A stretch of DNA of 61,164 bases. It comes from Solirubrobacter ginsenosidimutans. GTDB taxonomy: Bacteria > Actinomycetota > Thermoleophilia > Solirubrobacterales > Solirubrobacteraceae. The DNA is taken from assembly GCF_027587205.1 (NCBI RefSeq), contig NZ_JAPDOD010000054.1, positions 1 through 61,164 on the forward strand, read 5' to 3'. Below are positions 52,420 to 60,272 of the stretch, piece after piece (positions within the stretch are counted from its first letter, which is position 1; each line of letters opens with the position of its first letter). The notes under the pieces were generated by a model. That model was not told the origin of the DNA. It saw nothing but the letters and a program-made list of their open reading frames with translations, and ran no database searches. The translations under genes were made by a program, and so were the position numbers.

Positions 52420-53508
52420 ATGGCCACGATCTCCTTCGCCCGTGGGGCGCCGTCTCTCGACATCGTCGACGTGGAGGGCCTGAAGAAGGCCGCCAATCTC
52501 GCCTTCGAGAAGGACCCGGCGGGCGCGACGGCCTACGGCACGAGCGTCGGCTACGTCCCGCTGCGCAAGTGGATCGCGGAGAAGCACGGCGTCGAGGTCG
52601 AGCAGGTGCTCGTGACCAACGGGTCGATGCAGGCGGACGCGTTCCTGTTCGAGCTGCTGGTCCAGGCCGGCGACGCGGTGATCGTCGAGTCGCCGACGTA
52701 TGACCGCACGCTGCTGAACCTGCGCAACCGCGGCGCGGACATCCACATGGTCGACCTCGAGACCGACGGCATCTCGACCGACGCGCTCGAGACGACGCTG
52801 AAGACGGTCAGCCCGAAGCTCGCGCACATCATCCCGAACTTCCAGAACCCCGCCGGGTACACGCTCTCCGCCGAGAAGCGCAAGCGGCTCCTGGAGCTCG
52901 CGGTCGAGCACGACTTCACGATCTTCGAGGACGACCCGTACGTCGACATCCGCTTCGAGGGCGACTCGATCGACTCGATGTTCTCGCAGGACACCGCGGG
53001 CCGGGTCGTCTACGCGAGCTCGTTCTCGAAGACCGTCTGCCCCGGCATCCGCGTCGGCTACCTGGTCGGGCCGCAGGCGCTGATCAAGCAGATCCAGACG
53101 ATCGCGACCAACACGTACATCTCGCCGAACATGGTCTCGCAGGCGATCGTGTACCAGTTCGCCTCCACGGGCGGGATGGACGGCGCGATCGCGACGGTCA
53201 AGACCGCGCTGAAGGCCCGCCGTGACGCGGTCGTCAACGCGCTCACCCGCGAGCTGCCCGAGGCGAAGTTCGCCGCTCCGTCCGGCGGCTACTTCATGTG
53301 GGTGGAGCTGCCCGAGGCGGTCGACGTGGCCGAGCTCGAGAAGGCCGCGGCCGAACGCGACGTGCTCTTCGTCAAGGGCACGGACTTCTTGCTGGAAGGC
53401 GGTTCCAACACGCTCCGCCTGGCGTTTTCCGGCGTGACCCCCGAGCAGATCGACGAGGGCATCACGAAGCTGGCCGAAGCCGTTCGCTCACTTGGCGTCG
53501 CGGCATAA
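52420..53508 (+). CDS. PLP-dependent aminotransferase (LysN/ARO8/kynurenine aminotransferase-like)
   Basis: A 362-residue class I/II aminotransferase. It has YGTSVGYVPLRKWIAEKHGV, VLVTNGSMQADAFLFELL, SPTYDRTLLNLRNRGADIHM, PNFQNPAGYTLSAEKRKRLL, FEDDPYVDIRFEG and the PLP lysine in YASSFSKTVCPGIRVGYLVG, then LRLAFSGVTPEQIDEGI. The family includes 2-aminoadipate and kynurenine aminotransferases. The next two genes are a candidate kynurenine formamidase and kynureninase, so a kynurenine or aromatic substrate is suggested. ATG 52420 is chosen. The following gene overlaps it by 17 bases. Confidence 0.88.
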   Translation: MATISFARGAPSLDIVDVEGLKKAANLAFEKDPAGATAYGTSVGYVPLRKWIAEKHGVEVEQVLVTNGSMQADAFLFELLVQAGDAVIVESPTYDRTLLNLRNRGADIHMVDLETDGISTDALETTLKTVSPKLAHIIPNFQNPAGYTLSAEKRKRLLELAVEHDFTIFEDDPYVDIRFEGDSIDSMFSQDTAGRVVYASSFSKTVCPGIRVGYLVGPQALIKQIQTIATNTYISPNMVSQAIVYQFASTGGMDGAIATVKTALKARRDAVVNALTRELPEAKFAAPSGGYFMWVELPEAVDVAELEKAAAERDVLFVKGTDFLLEGGSNTLRLAFSGVTPEQIDEGITKLAEAVRSLGVAA

Positions 53509-54157
53509 CTACGGCAGTGACCCCTCGCAGTACGGCGTGCTGTACGGCGAGGGGCCCGTTGCCGTGCTCATCCACGGCGGCTTCTGGAAGGCCGAGTACG
53601 GCCTCGAGCTGATGGATGCGCTCTGCGCCGACCTCGCCTCGCGCGGGTGGGCGGCGTGGAACATCGAGTACCGGCGCCTCGGCAACGGCGGCGGGGTCCC
53701 GTTCACGCTCGACGACGTGGGCGCGGCGATCGATCACCTCAGCGAGCTGCCGGGCGTCGACCTCTCGCGCGTCGTCACGATCGGGCACAGCGCGGGCGGC
53801 CACCTCGCGGCCTGGGCCGCGACCCGCGAGAATGCGCGCGTGGCGGTCACCGGCGTGGTCTCACAGGCGGGCGTGCTGGATCTGCAGCGGGCGTGGGACC
53901 TGCGGCTCTCCAACGGCGTCGTCGAGCGCTTCCTGCGCGGGCAGCCGACCGACGTCGCCTCGCCGATCGAGCGGCTCCCGCTCGGCGTTCCCGCCCTGCT
54001 CACCCACGGCGGGCGCGACGACATCGTGCCGGTCGAGATCAGCGAGCGGTTCGCGCGCGCGTCCGGCGCGTCGCTGATCGTGGAGCCCGAGGAGGACCAC
54101 TTCGGCCACCTCGATCCCGGGAATCCTCTGTGGAAGGCGGTGCGCGCGTGGCTCTGA
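53492..54157 (+). CDS. Alpha/beta hydrolase, candidate kynurenine formamidase
   Basis: A 221-residue alpha/beta hydrolase. It has the oxyanion motif HGGFW (in LIHGGFWKAEYG), close to the HGGYW of animal and fungal kynurenine formamidases. The nucleophile is the serine of GHSAGGHLAAWAATREN, the acid is in LTHGGRDDIVP and the histidine in EEDHFGHLDPGN. It starts at TTG 53492, overlapping the aminotransferase by 17 bases, and the kynureninase gene overlaps its end. Its place between an aminotransferase and a kynureninase makes N-formylkynurenine hydrolysis the best guess; other esterase activity is possible. Confidence 0.75.
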   Translation: MASRHNYGSDPSQYGVLYGEGPVAVLIHGGFWKAEYGLELMDALCADLASRGWAAWNIEYRRLGNGGGVPFTLDDVGAAIDHLSELPGVDLSRVVTIGHSAGGHLAAWAATRENARVAVTGVVSQAGVLDLQRAWDLRLSNGVVERFLRGQPTDVASPIERLPLGVPALLTHGGRDDIVPVEISERFARASGASLIVEPEEDHFGHLDPGNPLWKAVRAWL

Positions 54158-55365
54158 CGCGCGGCGACGCGATGCGGCTGGACAACGCCGACCCGCTGGC
54201 GGACTTCCGCGAGCGCTTCGTGATCGCCGACGAGCACCGGCTCTACCTGGACGGCAACTCGCTCGGGCGCCTGCCGAAGGCCACGCGCGACCGGCTGCAC
54301 CGCGTGATCGACCAGTGGGGCGACGAGCTGGTCAGCGGCTGGCCCGAGTGGATCGAAGCGCCGACCCGCACCGGCGACGCGCTGGCCGAGGTGCTCGGCG
54401 CGAGCCCCGGCGAAGTGCTCGTCGCCGACAGCACCACCGTCAACCTCTACAAGCTCGTCAACGCGCTGCTCGACGCGGACCCGGCGCTGCGCTCGATCTC
54501 CACCGACACCGACAACTTCCCGACCGACCGCTACGTGCTCGAGGGCATCGCCCGCGCCCGCGGGCTCGAGCTGACGATCTTCGAGAACGCCGACCCGCTG
54601 AACGGGCCGCAGCCCGCCGACCTCCCTGAAGGCGGCCTGGTCGTGCTCTCCCACGTCGGCTACCGATCGGGCGCGCTGGCCGAGCTGGAGTCGTTCGACG
54701 GCACGGTGATCTGGGACCTGAGCCACTCCGCCGGCGCGGTCCCGGTCGACCTCAACGCCCGCGGCATCCGCTACGCCGTCGGCTGCACCTACAAGTACCT
54801 CAACGCGGGCCCGGGCGCCGCCGGCTACCTGTATGTCGCGCAGGCCGAGCAGGACCGGCTGCGGACGCCGATCCAAGGGTGGTTCGGCCAGGACGACCAG
54901 TTCGCGATGGAGCGCCCGTACGCGCCCGCGGACGGCATCACGCGCTTCATGGCCGGCACGCCCCCGATCCTCGTGGTCGCGGCGGTCGAGGAGGGCGTGC
55001 GGGTCACCGCCGAGGCGGGGATCGAGGCGCTGCGCGCGAAGTCGATCGCCCAGTCCGAGCTGCTGATCGGGCTGCACGACGAGTGGCTCGCGCCGCTCGG
55101 CTTCACGCTCGGCTCGCCGCGCGACCCGTCGCGCCGCGGCTCGCACGTCTCCCTCAACCACCCTGACGCGTGGCCGATCTGCCGCGCGCTGATCGAGTGC
55201 GCCGACGTCGTCCCCGACTTCCGCGGCCCGGACAGCGTGCGGCTCGGCATCGCCCCGCTCTACACGCGCTTCGTCGACGTCTGGGACGCGATCGATCGCC
55301 TGCGGGACCTGGTCGAACGCGGCGTGCACCGCGAGGTCGACCAGACCCGCTCTCGCGTGACCTAG
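54148..55365 (+). CDS. kynU: Kynureninase
   Basis: PLP enzyme that cleaves kynurenine to anthranilate and alanine. The 405-residue chain has LYLDGNSLGRLPKATRDRLH, GWPEWIEAPTRTGDALAEVL, DSTTVNLYKLVNALL, STDTDNFPTDRYVLEG, LSHVGYRSGALAELE, WDLSHSAGAVPVDLN and the PLP lysine in GCTYKYLNAGPGAAGYLYV. Later segments FMAGTPPILVVAAVEEGV and RRGSHVSLNHPDAW also fit the family. GTG 54148 is used (overlap with the formamidase gene); ATG 54172 is an alternative giving 397 residues. Its TAG shares CTAG with the stop of the convergent gene. No tryptophan dioxygenase is in view. Confidence 0.93.
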   Translation: MALTRGDAMRLDNADPLADFRERFVIADEHRLYLDGNSLGRLPKATRDRLHRVIDQWGDELVSGWPEWIEAPTRTGDALAEVLGASPGEVLVADSTTVNLYKLVNALLDADPALRSISTDTDNFPTDRYVLEGIARARGLELTIFENADPLNGPQPADLPEGGLVVLSHVGYRSGALAELESFDGTVIWDLSHSAGAVPVDLNARGIRYAVGCTYKYLNAGPGAAGYLYVAQAEQDRLRTPIQGWFGQDDQFAMERPYAPADGITRFMAGTPPILVVAAVEEGVRVTAEAGIEALRAKSIAQSELLIGLHDEWLAPLGFTLGSPRDPSRRGSHVSLNHPDAWPICRALIECADVVPDFRGPDSVRLGIAPLYTRFVDVWDAIDRLRDLVERGVHREVDQTRSRVT

Positions 55366-55826
55366 GAAGAACCGGCCATGGCTTCCTCGGTGCGCCGCTG
55401 CATCTCCTCCTCGGACATGTCCTCGGTGTGGGTGGCGAGCATCCAGCGGTGGCCGTACGGGTCCTTCAGCGAGCCGGCGCGGTCGCCATGGAACTGGTCG
55501 CTCGGGCGATTGAGCTCGGTCGCGCCCGCCGCGAGCGCACGGTCATAGAGCGCGTCGACGTCCTCGGTGTAGATCAGGATCGAGCTCGAGAGCGGCGCGT
55601 CGGCCGGCGGCGCGGCGAGCCCGAACTCCTCGAACGGATCGCTGACGGAGAAGATCGAGTCGCCGATGCGCAGCTCGGAGTGCATGAGCTTGCCGCCCAT
55701 GACGAGCTTGCGGACGACCTCGGCGCCGAACGCGTCGGCGTAGAAGTCGAGCGCCTCGAGGCCGTGTGCGACGGTGAGGTTGGGGGTGAGGGAGTGGTAG
55801 CCCTCGGGAATCGGCTTGGCGGTCAT
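55362..55826 (-). CDS. VOC/glyoxalase-like (PhnB-like) protein
   Basis: A 154-residue protein with two beta-alpha-beta-beta-beta halves of the vicinal oxygen chelate fold, close to the PhnB/YaeR subfamily. It has HSLTPNLTVAHGLEALDFY, MGGKLMHSELRIGDSIFSVS, IYTEDVDALYDRALAAGAT, PSDQFHGDRAGSLKDPYGHRW. His and Glu residues for metal binding are present (MHSELRIG and the GDRAGSLKDPYGHRW region), but the enzyme activity, if any, is unknown. It ends convergently with kynU and lies 20 bases downstream of the MarR gene on the same strand. Confidence 0.88.
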   Translation of the reverse strand: MTAKPIPEGYHSLTPNLTVAHGLEALDFYADAFGAEVVRKLVMGGKLMHSELRIGDSIFSVSDPFEEFGLAAPPADAPLSSSILIYTEDVDALYDRALAAGATELNRPSDQFHGDRAGSLKDPYGHRWMLATHTEDMSEEEMQRRTEEAMAGSS

Positions 55827-55846
55827 ACGGCCAAGCTACGCCCGCT

Positions 55847-56314
55847 CTAGGGCCACGTATTGTAAGAACGCGACAGGGCGCTGACGACCGTCTCGCGGAG
55901 CTCCGGATCGAGCTGCTCGACGAGCGATTGGCCGAGCGCATCGGCCCGCGCCAGGATCTCGCGCCCCTGGTCTGTGAGGTTGACCATCGAGCGCCGGCGG
56001 TCGGTCTCCGAGCGCTGGCGGGTCACGAAGCCGCGGCGCTCCATCTCGTCGATCACCGGGACGATCTGCGCGGGCAGGAGTCCACAGAGGCCGGCCAGCT
56101 CCAGCTGTGACGGCGGCGCGTCCGAGCTGAGGACCGCAAGGACCATGTACTGGCGCCCGCTCAGCCCCATGGCGACGAGCGGGTCCTCGGACTGGGTCAC
56201 GATCGCGTTGCCGACCTTGACCAGCAGCAGCGCGGGGCGGTCGGTGATGCCTTGCGGAAACTCGATCACGACGTCCGAGGATAGACACGAAAAATCATTC
56301 ATGCCTTGAATCAT
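55847..56314 (-). CDS. MarR family transcriptional regulator
   Basis: A 155-residue winged-helix repressor. The core (about 45-115) reads MGLSGRQYMVLAVLSSDAPP, QLELAGLCGLLPAQIVPVID, MERRGFVTRQRSETDRRRSM VNLTDQG, with the classic basic wing (DRRR). It starts at ATG 56314 (ATG 56302 is an alternative), 28 bases from the divergent DHA2 efflux gene. Two perfect palindromes TGAAT-S-ATTCA lie at its own start and in the efflux gene, so it probably represses both and responds to a toxic ligand exported by the pump. Confidence 0.92.
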   Translation of the reverse strand: MIQGMNDFSCLSSDVVIEFPQGITDRPALLLVKVGNAIVTQSEDPLVAMGLSGRQYMVLAVLSSDAPPSQLELAGLCGLLPAQIVPVIDEMERRGFVTRQRSETDRRRSMVNLTDQGREILARADALGQSLVEQLDPELRETVVSALSRSYNTWP

Positions 56315-56317
56315 TCA
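56307..56317. promoter_or_regulatory. Palindrome TGAATCATTCA, likely MarR operator 1
   Basis: A perfect inverted repeat TGAAT-C-ATTCA that overlaps the first codon of the MarR gene at 56314 and the short gap to the efflux gene. A partial half-site TCATTCAT follows at 56295-56302. Together with the site at 56359 it suggests MarR binding to both sides of the divergent promoter. Confidence 0.65.
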
Positions 56318-56342
56318 CCATCGAGGCGTATGGTGCCACCCC

Positions 56343-57782
56343 ATGACCGTTCAAGAGGTGAATGATTCACGATCACGATGGCTTGCCCTTGCGGTGCTCG
56401 CCGTCGCGCAGTTCATGGTCGTCCTGGACGTGACGATCGTGAACGTCGCCCTCCCGGCGATCCAGACGGACCTCGGGTTCTCCGCCGACAGCCTGCAATG
56501 GGTCGTCAACGCGTACACGCTCGCCTTCGGCGGCCTGCTGCTGCTCGGCGGCCGAGCCGGCGACCTGCTCGGGAGACGGCGGCTCTTCGTCGTCGGCCTC
56601 GGGCTCTTCGGCGCCGCTTCGCTCGCCGGCGGCTTCGCCGGCTCGTCGGAGATGCTGATCGCCGTCCGCGCCATCCAGGGCGTCGGCGCGGCGCTGCTCT
56701 CGCCCGCCGCGCTCGCGCTGCTGACGGTCACCTTCCCCGCCGGTCGTGAGCGCAACATCGCGCTCGGCGTCTGGGGCGCACTGGCGGGCATCGGCGGAAC
56801 GCTGGGCGTCGTCGCCGGCGGCGTGCTGGTCGACTCGGCCGGCTGGGAGTGGATCTTCTTCGTCAACGTCCCGGTGGCGATCGGCGGCATCATCGCCGCG
56901 CCGATGTTCCTGTCCGAGAGCCGCGGTACCGCGCGCTCATTCGACTTCACCGGCGCCGTGCTCGCCACCGGCGGCCTGCTCGCGCTCGTCTACGGCGTCA
57001 TCCGCACCGACGCCGTGGGCTGGGGCTCGGCCGAGGTTCTCGGGCTGTTCGGCGCCGCCGCGATCCTGCTCTCCGCGTTCGTCTACGTCGAGTCGCGCGC
57101 GACCGACCCGCTGGTGCCGCTGAAGCTCTTCCGCGTGCGCGGGCTGAGCGTGTCCGTCGTCGCGCTGGCGCTCAACGGCGCCTCGTTCCTCGGCATGTTC
57201 TTCATCTCCGCGCTCTACCTGCAGCAGGTGCACGGGGACAGCGCGCTGGAAGCGGGCGTGCACTTCGTCCCGATGGGAATCGCCGCGATCGCCTCCGCGG
57301 TGGTGGGCGCCCAGCTCGTCACGCGCCTCGGCACCCGCGTCGCGTACCTCGGCGGGTCGGCGGTGGGCGTCGTCGGCCTGCTCCTCCTCAGCCGCGCCGG
57401 CGCGCATGCCGGCTACGCGACGGACATCCTGCCCGGCTTCGTGGTCTTCGGCCTCGGGCTGCCGCTGGTCGGCGTCGCCAACCAGATCGCGGCCATCGCC
57501 GAGGTCCCGCACGAGGACGCGGGTGCCGCGTCGGGCGTGATCACCGCCGCCTTCCAGGTGGGTGGGGCGCTCGGGCTCGCGCTCGTCTCCACCGCATCGA
57601 CCTCGCGCGTCGGCGACGTCCTCGCCACCGGCGCGTCGCAGCCGGAGGCACTGGCGTCGGGGTTCGAGCGCGGCATGCTCGTCGCCGCGGGGATCGCGGT
57701 GGTGAACCTGCTGGTCGGCGCCATCCGGGCGCCGCACATCAAGCCGGACGCCGCACTCGTGGCCGAGGCCGTCGCCGGATAG
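56343..57782 (+). CDS. DHA2-family MFS multidrug efflux transporter
   Basis: A 479-residue, 14-helix transporter of the QacA/EmrB type. It has motif A-like GGRAGDLLGRRRLFVVG, motif C-like GGTLGVVAGGVLVDSAGWEW and the start VVLDVTIVNVALPAIQTDLG that marks DHA2 proton-drug antiporters. It uses the membrane proton gradient to expel drugs or metabolites; the substrates are unknown. ATG 56343. It diverges from the MarR regulator, and an operator-like palindrome lies within codons 6-10. An AraC-type gene follows 11 bases after its stop. Confidence 0.92.
   Translation: MTVQEVNDSRSRWLALAVLAVAQFMVVLDVTIVNVALPAIQTDLGFSADSLQWVVNAYTLAFGGLLLLGGRAGDLLGRRRLFVVGLGLFGAASLAGGFAGSSEMLIAVRAIQGVGAALLSPAALALLTVTFPAGRERNIALGVWGALAGIGGTLGVVAGGVLVDSAGWEWIFFVNVPVAIGGIIAAPMFLSESRGTARSFDFTGAVLATGGLLALVYGVIRTDAVGWGSAEVLGLFGAAAILLSAFVYVESRATDPLVPLKLFRVRGLSVSVVALALNGASFLGMFFISALYLQQVHGDSALEAGVHFVPMGIAAIASAVVGAQLVTRLGTRVAYLGGSAVGVVGLLLLSRAGAHAGYATDILPGFVVFGLGLPLVGVANQIAAIAEVPHEDAGAASGVITAAFQVGGALGLALVSTASTSRVGDVLATGASQPEALASGFERGMLVAAGIAVVNLLVGAIRAPHIKPDAALVAEAVAG
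56359..56369. promoter_or_regulatory. Palindrome TGAATGATTCA, likely MarR operator 2 (inside the efflux gene)
   Basis: A perfect inverted repeat within codons 6-10 of the efflux gene, in the wider GTGAATGATTCAC. Its centre is 52 bp, about five helical turns, from the centre of the site at 56307-56317. Binding at both would block the start of both genes. Confidence 0.6.
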
Positions 57783-57792
57783 CGTTGGGTGG

Positions 57793-58563
57793 GTGAGCGC
57801 GCCTGATCTCGAGAGTCGCCGCGGCATCCTGAACCCGGATGCCGCGGAGCGGCACTTCCGCCTCACCCGCTACGCCCCGTCCGAGGACCTCGCCCACCTG
57901 GTCGACCGCCACTGGGTGGTGGCGTGGGACCTCGAGCAGCCGTTCACGCAGGAAGTCGTGTCGCACCCGAGCTTCCACATGGTCTTCGAGCCCGGTGCGC
58001 ACCTGATCTACGGCGTCGTCTCGCAGCGCTTCCGGCGCCAGCTGCAGCGGTCAGGGATCGCCGTCGCGACGAAGTTCCGGCCGGGCGCGTTCCATGCGTT
58101 TCACCCGGTCCCGGCGCACGCGCTCACCGATCGCACGTTCCCAATCACCGACGTGTTCGGGCCGATCTCGACCGAGGGTGACGAGCGGGTACGGATCGCC
58201 GCGATGGAGGAGGGGATGCGGGCGCGCGGGTTCGAGGACGACCCGCGGATCGCCGAGCTCACCGGGCTGTTCGCGGCGATGCTGGACGGGATCACGACCG
58301 TCGACGAGCTGTGCGCCCATGCGGGCTATTCCAAGCGGACGCTGCAGCGGCTGTTTCGCGAGTACGTGGGCGTGTCGCCGAAGTGGGTGCTCTCGCGCTT
58401 TCGCCTGCATGAGGCCGCCGACCGGATGGCCGACGGCGAGCACGACTGGCCGCGGCTCGCGCTCGAGCTCGGCTTCTTCGACCAGGCGCACTTCATCAAG
58501 GCCTTCAAGGCCGTGATCGGGCGCTCGCCGGCCGACTACGGGCTGAAGACGAGCACGATGTAG
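57793..58563 (+). CDS. AraC-family transcriptional regulator
   Basis: A 256-residue regulator. The N-terminal sensor domain (about 15-150; RYAPSEDLAHLVDRHWVVAWDLEQP, SHPSFHMVFEPGAHLIYG, FRPGAFHAFHPVPAHALTDR) is the DUF6597-like type seen in many AraC proteins. The C-terminal double HTH (about 160-250) reads VDELCAHAGYSKRTLQRLFR, YVGVSPKWVLSRFRLHEAAD and LALELGFFDQAHFIKAFKAVIG. It starts at GTG 57793, soon after the efflux gene, and may be transcribed with it. Its 3' end overlaps the convergent exchanger gene by 28 bases. The target is unknown. Confidence 0.88.
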   Translation: MSAPDLESRRGILNPDAAERHFRLTRYAPSEDLAHLVDRHWVVAWDLEQPFTQEVVSHPSFHMVFEPGAHLIYGVVSQRFRRQLQRSGIAVATKFRPGAFHAFHPVPAHALTDRTFPITDVFGPISTEGDERVRIAAMEEGMRARGFEDDPRIAELTGLFAAMLDGITTVDELCAHAGYSKRTLQRLFREYVGVSPKWVLSRFRLHEAADRMADGEHDWPRLALELGFFDQAHFIKAFKAVIGRSPADYGLKTSTM

Positions 58564-59612
58564 ACGAAGAAGACCAGCAGGTGCACGGCGCCCTCGAGGA
58601 CCGTCGTCCGCGGCCCGCTGAACGTCACCATGCTGAGCAGCAGCGTGAGGACGACGAGCACGATCCCGGTCGGATCGAGGCCGAGGATCACCTGCTCGCC
58701 CGTGATCAGGCCGATCGTCAGCACCGCGGGGAGCGTCAGGCCGAGCGTGCTCAGGCAGGCGCCGAGGCAGAGGTTGACCGTGCGCTGCAGCTGGTTGCGC
58801 GACGCGGCCTTCAGCGCGCTGATCCCCTCCGGGGTGAAGACGATCATCGCGATCAGCACGCCGGTCAGCGCGCCCGGTGCGCCGATCGCCTTGATCTCGG
58901 CGTCGACGACCTTGTCCAGGCTCTTGGAGAGCAGCACGATCGGGAGCGCGCCCGCGACCAGCATGGCGACCCACTTGCCGATCTGTCTCGCGGTGGGGTC
59001 GGGGACGTCGTGCTCCTCGATCGGCCCGTGCACGAACAGGTCGCGGTGCCGCCCGGTCTGGATGAGGATGAAGACCACGTAGAGGACGATCGTGGCGCCG
59101 GCGAAGAGGATCGCCTGCGTCGTCGAGAGCGTCGCCTCGTCGGTCGAGTGGGTGACGCTGGGCAGGATCAGCGCGATCGTGACCAGCGGGATGATCACGC
59201 TCAGGTACGCGCTCGCTCCCGGCAGGCTGTAGTCCTGCGTGTGGTGCTTGAGACCGCCGATGACGAGCGAGAGCCCGATCACGCCGTTGAGCACGATCAT
59301 CATCACGGCGAACATCGTGTCCCGCCCCACGGTGGGCGCGCCGCCGCCGAGCATCACCGTGCTGATCAGCATCACCTCGATGGCGACGATGCTGAAGGTC
59401 AGGATCAGCGTGCCGAACGGCTCGCCCAGCATCTCGGCGAGATGGTCGGCGGCGACGATCACCGCGAACGCGCACCACAGGATCACGCCGAGCAGCCAGA
59501 CCAGCAGCAGGGCCGTGATCGGCGCCGAGTCGAGGTTGGACTTCGACAGCAGCGAGTCCTTGAAGAAGAAGTAGACGACGAACGTCAGCCAACCCGCGGC
59601 GAGCGCCTTCAT
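58536..59612 (-). CDS. ChaA-like calcium (sodium)/proton antiporter, CaCA family
   Basis: A 358-residue membrane protein with about 11 helices, near the usual ChaA length. The two alpha repeats that bind cations are visible: EMLGEPFGTLILTFSIVAIEVMLIS and ALTGVLIAMIVFTPEGISALK, each with the conserved acidic residue (Glu). Related helices include VIIPLVTIALILPSVTH and LGACLSTLGLTLPAVLTIGL. It probably exports Ca2+, Na+ or K+ against protons. ATG 59612 overlaps the HAD gene upstream (ATGA) and its 3' end overlaps the convergent AraC gene. Confidence 0.88.
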   Translation of the reverse strand: MKALAAGWLTFVVYFFFKDSLLSKSNLDSAPITALLLVWLLGVILWCAFAVIVAADHLAEMLGEPFGTLILTFSIVAIEVMLISTVMLGGGAPTVGRDTMFAVMMIVLNGVIGLSLVIGGLKHHTQDYSLPGASAYLSVIIPLVTIALILPSVTHSTDEATLSTTQAILFAGATIVLYVVFILIQTGRHRDLFVHGPIEEHDVPDPTARQIGKWVAMLVAGALPIVLLSKSLDKVVDAEIKAIGAPGALTGVLIAMIVFTPEGISALKAASRNQLQRTVNLCLGACLSTLGLTLPAVLTIGLITGEQVILGLDPTGIVLVVLTLLLSMVTFSGPRTTVLEGAVHLLVFFVYIVLVFSP

Positions 59613-60250
59613 CGCAGCAGCTCCTCGAAGTCGTGGGCGACGAAGTCGGCGTCGAACGGCGGTCCGGGATCCTCGCCGAAGCGCTCGACGAACGCGGTTT
59701 GGAGCCCGACTGCCGCCGCGGCTCTGAGATCGTCGCGGTGCGCGGCGACCATGCAGACCTCGTCCGGTTCCAGCCCCAGCGCGTAGACGCTCTCGCGATA
59801 GACCCGTGGGTCCGGCTTGTACGCATGGGCGATCTCGGCGCCGAGGATCGCGTCCCACGGCAGCTTCGCGAACTTCGCGAGGTTGACGGACTGGGCGATG
59901 TGGCCGTTGGAGCAGGGCGCGATGATGAAGGTCTCCTTGAGGCGGGTGAGGCCGGCGACGACGTCGGGCCAGGGATCGAGGCGGTGCCAGCCTCGCACCA
60001 GCTCGACGCGGTCGGCTTTGGGCAGGGTCAGGTCCATGGCTCTGAGCACGCGGTTGAGCCCGATCTCGTGCAGGACGTCGAGGTTCACCCACGGCCGCTG
60101 ACCACTGCGAACGGTCTCCAGCTGTGGCTGGTACTCGTCGCGCCACGCCACCGCCAGCTGCGGCGGCAGGCCGAAGCGCTCGGCCTCGCGCATCATCGAG
60201 GTGCGCCAGTCGACGCACGTCCCGAACACGTCGAACAGCAGCGCCCGCAT
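59609..60250 (-). CDS. HAD hydrolase, type-II haloacid dehalogenase
   Basis: A 213-residue haloacid dehalogenase-like protein. Motif I is LLFDVFGTCVDWRTSM (nucleophile Asp). Motif II is APCSNGHIAQSVNLA, motif III AHAYKPDPRVYRESVYALG, and motif IV MVAAHRDDLRAAAAVGLQTAFV. The FGTCVDWR and the KPDPRVY segment are typical of 2-haloacid dehalogenases. It is translated just before the ChaA-like gene (ATGA overlap) and starts 22 bases from the divergent GH3 gene. The substrate is unknown. Confidence 0.9.
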   Translation of the reverse strand: MRALLFDVFGTCVDWRTSMMREAERFGLPPQLAVAWRDEYQPQLETVRSGQRPWVNLDVLHEIGLNRVLRAMDLTLPKADRVELVRGWHRLDPWPDVVAGLTRLKETFIIAPCSNGHIAQSVNLAKFAKLPWDAILGAEIAHAYKPDPRVYRESVYALGLEPDEVCMVAAHRDDLRAAAAVGLQTAFVERFGEDPGPPFDADFVAHDFEELLR

Positions 60251-60272
60251 CCCCTATCCATACTGACGGCTC

